Below are positions 59,850-64,000 of a stretch of 64,000 nt of DNA, piece after piece. A program made the translations under genes and the position numbers. The DNA lies in assembly GCA_905215555.1 (NCBI GenBank), contig CAJMQU010000008.1, forward strand, positions 62,001-126,000, in the 5' to 3' direction. Each line of letters begins with the position of its first letter. Position 1 is the stretch's first letter. Origin of the DNA: an uncultured bacterium (GTDB taxonomy: Bacteria > Bacteroidota > Bacteroidia > Bacteroidales > Bacteroidaceae). The notes under the pieces were generated by a model. It searched no databases, was not told where the DNA came from, and worked only from the letters and a program-made list of their open reading frames with translations.

Positions 59850-62800
59850 TTAAAGAATTACTTTAATGCCATCTACAATATAAATGCCCGGATTAAGGGA
59901 TATCGTATTTGAACCCGGAGTAAGAGTCAGCGATGTTACATACACCCCTGAAACCGTGAAGATATTGATGGTACGTTTCTCATTCGATATGATTACAAGG
60001 TTGGTCCCGTCCTTGTAAAGTCGAAGTTCATGGCCCTTGTGGAAATTCTTATCAAGGCCTGTCGTAGTATCTGCATTGCCTATTTCAAACGAATTTCCGG
60101 CTTCCGGATTGTTGGCTTTTGCATAGACTGAGAAAGGCGCAATGGTAAGTTTTGTGTCTTCATCAGTAATGCGGTTGAAACTATATCCGTTGGCATCGGG
60201 GATATACATATCTGCATCAGCATTGATAGGGGTGTAATTGCCATACAGGCAGAAATTTTTGCCGGCTTTCATGATGTTCTCGGCTTCCGGAGTTATAGGC
60301 ACATCGAACATGAGGGATGCGTCTGCGGCGCGTGTGCCTGAGACGTTGCTTGTAGAGAACGTAAAATCGACAGTCTCATCCGGTTTACCGTTGAGATGTA
60401 TCATATAAGGTTTGTTTGCCTCTATTGATGCCTGGTTTTCAAGTTTCTCGCCATTTTCATTGAAAGACAGTACGCTGACAGTATGACTGCCGGAACCTCC
60501 GGCGGTGTACTTGTTGCCTTTTCCGTCCGTCATCTGTGTGGGCGCGAAAGGTAATACAATGCCTTTCCAGTCTTTGGAACTATCTTGTGACAGGTAGTTC
60601 AATTTGACAGACAACGAAATGTTCTTCTGTCCAAGGTTAAAACTTGCCGGAATATTGAAAGCATAGCTGTCGGTAAGGATGATGTCCGTCAAGGCTTCAC
60701 ATTTGCCGTCACCATTGAGCACAATGTTCGACTTTGAAGCGATCTGGCTTTCCAGGCCTTTGGCAAGGTAGATGATACAGTTGGGATTAATACCCTCAAA
60801 CGAGTTGTCGTTTATTCCGGTTGGCAGAGCACGGGTCTTGGCTATCTGTGAATTTCCGTAAAGCGTGATGCTTGTCAGCGAAGAGCATCCCTTAAAGGCT
60901 CCATCGCCGATTGCACTTACAGAGTTAAGAGAAAGTGACTGCAACTGCGAACAGCCTTCGAAAGCGTTTTCGCCTATCGAAGTTACGTTTTCAGGAATTA
61001 CTATGTGGGTCAGGTTTTCCATTCCGGCAAATGCCCCGGAGGGAATATCATTGTTTTCTGTACCTGCCAGATCGAGATTTTCCAAGGATGTGAAGTTTTC
61101 ACGTATGTAACCGAATGTTTTGTCAGTCATCTCTCCGTACAAGTTGAGTTCTGTAACCTGAGCGGCTTCTTCCTTACCGATATGGGGGAGCTCTTCCGCT
61201 TCAAGTACTACATTGTCATTTTCATTTTCAGCAAGAGTCATCGTGACATCCATCTCCACATCAGACTGCAAGTCGGTTATTATATATACTCCGTTTTCGT
61301 CCGGATATACGATCTCGCCGCCCTTTTTAACTACAGGGGCCATATTGGGACTTTCTGAAACAACTGTGAACTTATAGCTGCCTCCTTCTTTAAAGAGTGT
61401 AGGACGCAAGGGAGAGTCTTCAATGAATTTATTCATTTCTGCATCTCTCCATACGTTGCTCTCATCCAGATCCACAAAACTGATTTTGGCCTTGCCGGAA
61501 GTATCAGTGATCTTGATGTTGTAATAGAACACAACATCGATGATGTGGTTTTGCGGATAATTCAAAGATTGCGGGTTTGTTACATTTCCGTAGAACTTAA
61601 CTATATAATAACCGCCGGGATGGAAAATATTAGAGGAGCTAAGCGGATCGATCGTGCTTGTCACGTCTTGTTTGTTATCGTAAAGTTTGAATGCTACTCC
61701 CGGCCGATGAACAGGATTCTTCTTATAGGAAGTCGGTTGGAAATTGGGTAGCCCAAGCATCACGGTTTTAGTGCCGCTTCCCGGTCCTTCAATCTGGGTT
61801 AAGGGTTCGCTTTGGTTATATTGGAAAGCTCTGTTTTGATCAATCTGGATGTTGTAGTAAACCTTTGACGCCTGACTGTTGAGGTCTTGCCAATATGCAC
61901 TGGTTGCGTAGTCGGATTCTGTACCTTGCGGAACTTCGAGTGTTATACCGGAAGTATTCATAGGGAATGGATTACTCTTCAGGTTTACAGGGGTTTTTGA
62001 CAGGACAACTATTTTTTTCAGGTTTACACACATGGCAAAGGCATTACTTCCGATATAAGATACATTCTCGGGGATGGTGATTTCCTGCACTTTGGCACAA
62101 CGATAGAAGGCATTCGTTTCTATACTTTCCAAATTTTTGGGCAAAAGTATGGTTGTTAATGCTGCCAATCCACTACTGGAAGAAGCAAATGCCATGGAAG
62201 GCAATGAATTCGGATTGGGATAGCTCTTTATAGTAACGTCAGTCAGGTCGAGTGCCACCAGTTTAGATGTGTTGTCTTGTAGCACCTTAAAATCCGCGGC
62301 ATTCATTTCTCCCATTAGTTTAAGGCGTGAGGGGAAGGCGGAAGCAGAAACTTTTGATGCCAGTTCGCCTGCATGGATGTTGAGTGCCGTATAAGTTTCG
62401 TCACCGGCTGACACAACCTGTATGGTAATGTCAAGATCTTCGCGCACGCTTTCTACCTTTATTTGAGCCACTCCAACGCGGTCTGCTACGATTTTGCCAT
62501 TGACAGCTACTGTAATGGCATCTGCTACGGAAACAGGCATGATCTTGCATGAAAAATCCATACCGTGAACGATCTGGTCAATGGCTCCCTGGATAGTGGC
62601 TCCCTGAACTGTGGATGGCATGGTTACCTTGTGATATATCACTTCATTGCCTATGGCTTTAATTGAGTCCTTTACGTTGTCTCCTTTAACAAGGTACCAG
62701 TTTTTCTTATTATAGGAAGTGGCTATACGCACGAGGTTGCTTTCACGTACTGAAGCTTCTTTTACCAGACAGTTGAAAGTGCATGGAAGGTCGCCGTAAT

Positions 62801-64000
62801 TAGTCCCGGAATTATTGAATACAGGAGATATAAACTCTTTGATGGCTCCGTTGGCATCTGTAAGAACGGCGGCATAAAACATTGTGGCGTCATCCTTCGG
62901 TATTGCCAGTGCATTGGCACGTATGATAAAAGCCTTACCGGCTATTACATTGATAACATCTGTGGCGAGTCCTACACCTCCCTTGGAATTTGTAAGTTTC
63001 CAGGAAGATTCACCGACAGTGGGTGTTGGATAGATGAAATTGGCATGAATCAACGTATTGGCATTGATGGTGGCGGTATAATGTCCATTAGCTTCTGCAT
63101 TTAGTTTCGTGGTATTGGCATAAACTTCCATCCTGGCATCTCCAAAACGATTGTCGGTTTCTATCGTAAATGAGAATGTTGAACCGGCGGCAACTTCCAG
63201 ATTCTCGGAGTCAGGAGTTATTTTTACTCCTTCCGTTTCCTGAAGCGCTACCATGTATGAAGAAGGTGAAATAGGATTCTCTTCTACAATGTTTTTAAAA
63301 TCCTGCCAGTTCTCTTTTGAACGGTAAGCGGTTGCGGAACCTATAGGCACCACAAGTTTTGACTTGGGAGTTCCTGCAAATACGCACCAGTTAACCCATG
63401 CCGGTGACTGACGTCGTACGATAACTTCGCTCAGATAGCTGCAATTTAAGAATATATTATATTCGTAATTGCTTACTGACGCTGGAATTTCTATTTTTCT
63501 CAGACCGGTGGCATTGAAACAGCCATTTTTCAAAGTGGAAAGATTTTTCGGCAATTCAATGCGCTGCAATGAACCGTAACCACTGAAGGCTTTGGTGGGA
63601 ATGGCGTTGGCGGGATTGGAACCGTTGGCTGCAATGTTGACGCTGGAAATATCAAGTGTGGTTAGTTTCATGCGTTCGCGTATGAATGTGAAGTCACGCA
63701 CATCAATAGTTCCGTAGAGGATCAGTTCTTTAATGGTACCGGCATCGGCTTCGCTGATGAGGTTTCCGAGTTCACCGGCAGTAACCCATAAGTTACGCTT
63801 GCTTACCACATCTTCTGCGGCTTGCACGATAATGCGTATCTGCTGGTCGGAAGTAACATTTGAGATTTTGTAGATATTCTCGGAAGCTGGTGTCAGGATA
63901 AACCCGTTTGCCTTTACTGTAACAACCTTGTCGGGAGAGGTGGAGACTACCTTAAATGAATAGTCGCGTCCTTTGATGACTTTGTTGCCGGCATCGGATA
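59850..64000 (-). CDS. large BspA-type leucine-rich-repeat surface protein (5' end outside window)
   Basis: The leftward frame is open to the right edge of the window (over 1380 residues visible), so start and signal peptide are missing. Three groups of BspA-type repeats are seen (FSGYGSLQRIELPKNLSTLK; CAKVQEITIPENVSYIGSNA; FAGMENLTHIVIPENVTSIG), separated by beta-rich Ig-like or adhesive domains. The C-terminus (GLDKNFHKGHELRLYKDG, then INIFTVSGVYVTSLTL and GIYIVDG) resembles the type IX secretion tail fold in Bacteroidetes, though the organism type usually lacks that system. It is probably a surface-exposed adhesin. Confidence 0.83.
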   Translation of the reverse strand, partial: SDAGNKVIKGRDYSFKVVSTSPDKVVTVKANGFILTPASENIYKISNVTSDQQIRIIVQAAEDVVSKRNLWVTAGELGNLISEADAGTIKELILYGTIDVRDFTFIRERMKLTTLDISSVNIAANGSNPANAIPTKAFSGYGSLQRIELPKNLSTLKNGCFNATGLRKIEIPASVSNYEYNIFLNCSYLSEVIVRRQSPAWVNWCVFAGTPKSKLVVPIGSATAYRSKENWQDFKNIVEENPISPSSYMVALQETEGVKITPDSENLEVAAGSTFSFTIETDNRFGDARMEVYANTTKLNAEANGHYTATINANTLIHANFIYPTPTVGESSWKLTNSKGGVGLATDVINVIAGKAFIIRANALAIPKDDATMFYAAVLTDANGAIKEFISPVFNNSGTNYGDLPCTFNCLVKEASVRESNLVRIATSYNKKNWYLVKGDNVKDSIKAIGNEVIYHKVTMPSTVQGATIQGAIDQIVHGMDFSCKIMPVSVADAITVAVNGKIVADRVGVAQIKVESVREDLDITIQVVSAGDETYTALNIHAGELASKVSASAFPSRLKLMGEMNAADFKVLQDNTSKLVALDLTDVTIKSYPNPNSLPSMAFASSSSGLAALTTILLPKNLESIETNAFYRCAKVQEITIPENVSYIGSNAFAMCVNLKKIVVLSKTPVNLKSNPFPMNTSGITLEVPQGTESDYATSAYWQDLNSQASKVYYNIQIDQNRAFQYNQSEPLTQIEGPGSGTKTVMLGLPNFQPTSYKKNPVHRPGVAFKLYDNKQDVTSTIDPLSSSNIFHPGGYYIVKFYGNVTNPQSLNYPQNHIIDVVFYYNIKITDTSGKAKISFVDLDESNVWRDAEMNKFIEDSPLRPTLFKEGGSYKFTVVSESPNMAPVVKKGGEIVYPDENGVYIITDLQSDVEMDVTMTLAENENDNVVLEAEELPHIGKEEAAQVTELNLYGEMTDKTFGYIRENFTSLENLDLAGTENNDIPSGAFAGMENLTHIVIPENVTSIGENAFEGCSQLQSLSLNSVSAIGDGAFKGCSSLTSITLYGNSQIAKTRALPTGINDNSFEGINPNCIIYLAKGLESQIASKSNIVLNGDGKCEALTDIILTDSYAFNIPASFNLGQKNISLSVKLNYLSQDSSKDWKGIVLPFAPTQMTDGKGNKYTAGGSGSHTVSVLSFNENGEKLENQASIEANKPYMIHLNGKPDETVDFTFSTSNVSGTRAADASLMFDVPITPEAENIMKAGKNFCLYGNYTPINADADMYIPDANGYSFNRITDEDTKLTIAPFSVYAKANNPEAGNSFEIGNADTTTGLDKNFHKGHELRLYKDGTNLVIISNEKRTINIFTVSGVYVTSLTLTPGSNTISLNPGIYIVDGIKVIL

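Noticed and set aside
1..64000. CRISPR arrays, tRNA or rRNA genes, insertion sequences
   Set aside because: No regularly spaced repeats, cloverleaf-like genes, rRNA segments or transposase frames were recognised on either strand.

Overview
The window reads as chromosome of a gut Bacteroides. Supporting signs are VapE/BT4734-type, HU-like and BspA-type (leucine-rich repeat) proteins, TAnnTTTG -7 promoter elements, very weak Shine-Dalgarno sequences, and lipoprotein and OmpA-family genes of Bacteroidales type. The species cannot be fixed from the sequence alone. Both ends cut through genes.

Layout. 1-7.3 kb: a leftward operon SWIM / DUF5691 / MoxR AAA+ / DUF5682 / VWA. 7.5-11.3 kb: two overlapping TPR histidine-kinase genes, one intact and one that has lost its phospho-acceptor histidine and ATP-binding motifs. 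11.6-15.3 kb: a GNAT-YoaP protein, a broken alpha/beta hydrolase, an OmpA-family protein, and an HU-like protein with four 18-bp operator-like repeats upstream. 15.7-19.5 kb: a decayed type I restriction locus (XRE, DUF2971, hsdM, DUF1016 nuclease, hsdS stump, no hsdR). 20-22.9 kb: a stress group (Mn catalase, YtxH-like, GlsB/YeaQ, small basic and lipoprotein genes). 22.9-25.1 kb: mostly gene-free, with an OmpA remnant, then a beta-barrel protein.

25.1-46.9 kb is the unusual part. A VapE-like protein and a LexA-like S24 repressor with a palindromic operator are followed by a complete-looking set of long flexible phage-tail genes: tail tube, chaperone pair with an A AAA AAG frameshift site, tape measure, distal tail protein, fibre and a 1760-residue receptor-binding protein. 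No capsid, portal, terminase, integrase or lysis gene is recognisable. Two internal cassette arrays stand out. First, the tape-measure start is present three times, each time divergent from a small membrane-anchored coiled-coil gene on the other strand; only the third tape measure is full length. Second, the receptor-binding protein is followed by two promoterless alternative C-termini, one direct and one inverted, that share a short sequence with the expressed C-terminus. Together these look like a headless (tailocin-like) or defective tail element that diversifies both its tape measure and its adhesin.

47-53 kb: accessory genes (secreted alpha/beta hydrolases, an ECF sigma factor with a membrane partner, an AraC gene with an internal deletion, an intact AraC gene, a PNPOx-family protein). 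53-59.7 kb: an RDD gene divergent from a SpoIIM / membrane / DUF4129 / DUF4350 / MoxR / DUF58 operon, the second MoxR system of the window. 59.8 kb to the right edge: a large BspA-type surface protein, open at its N-terminus.
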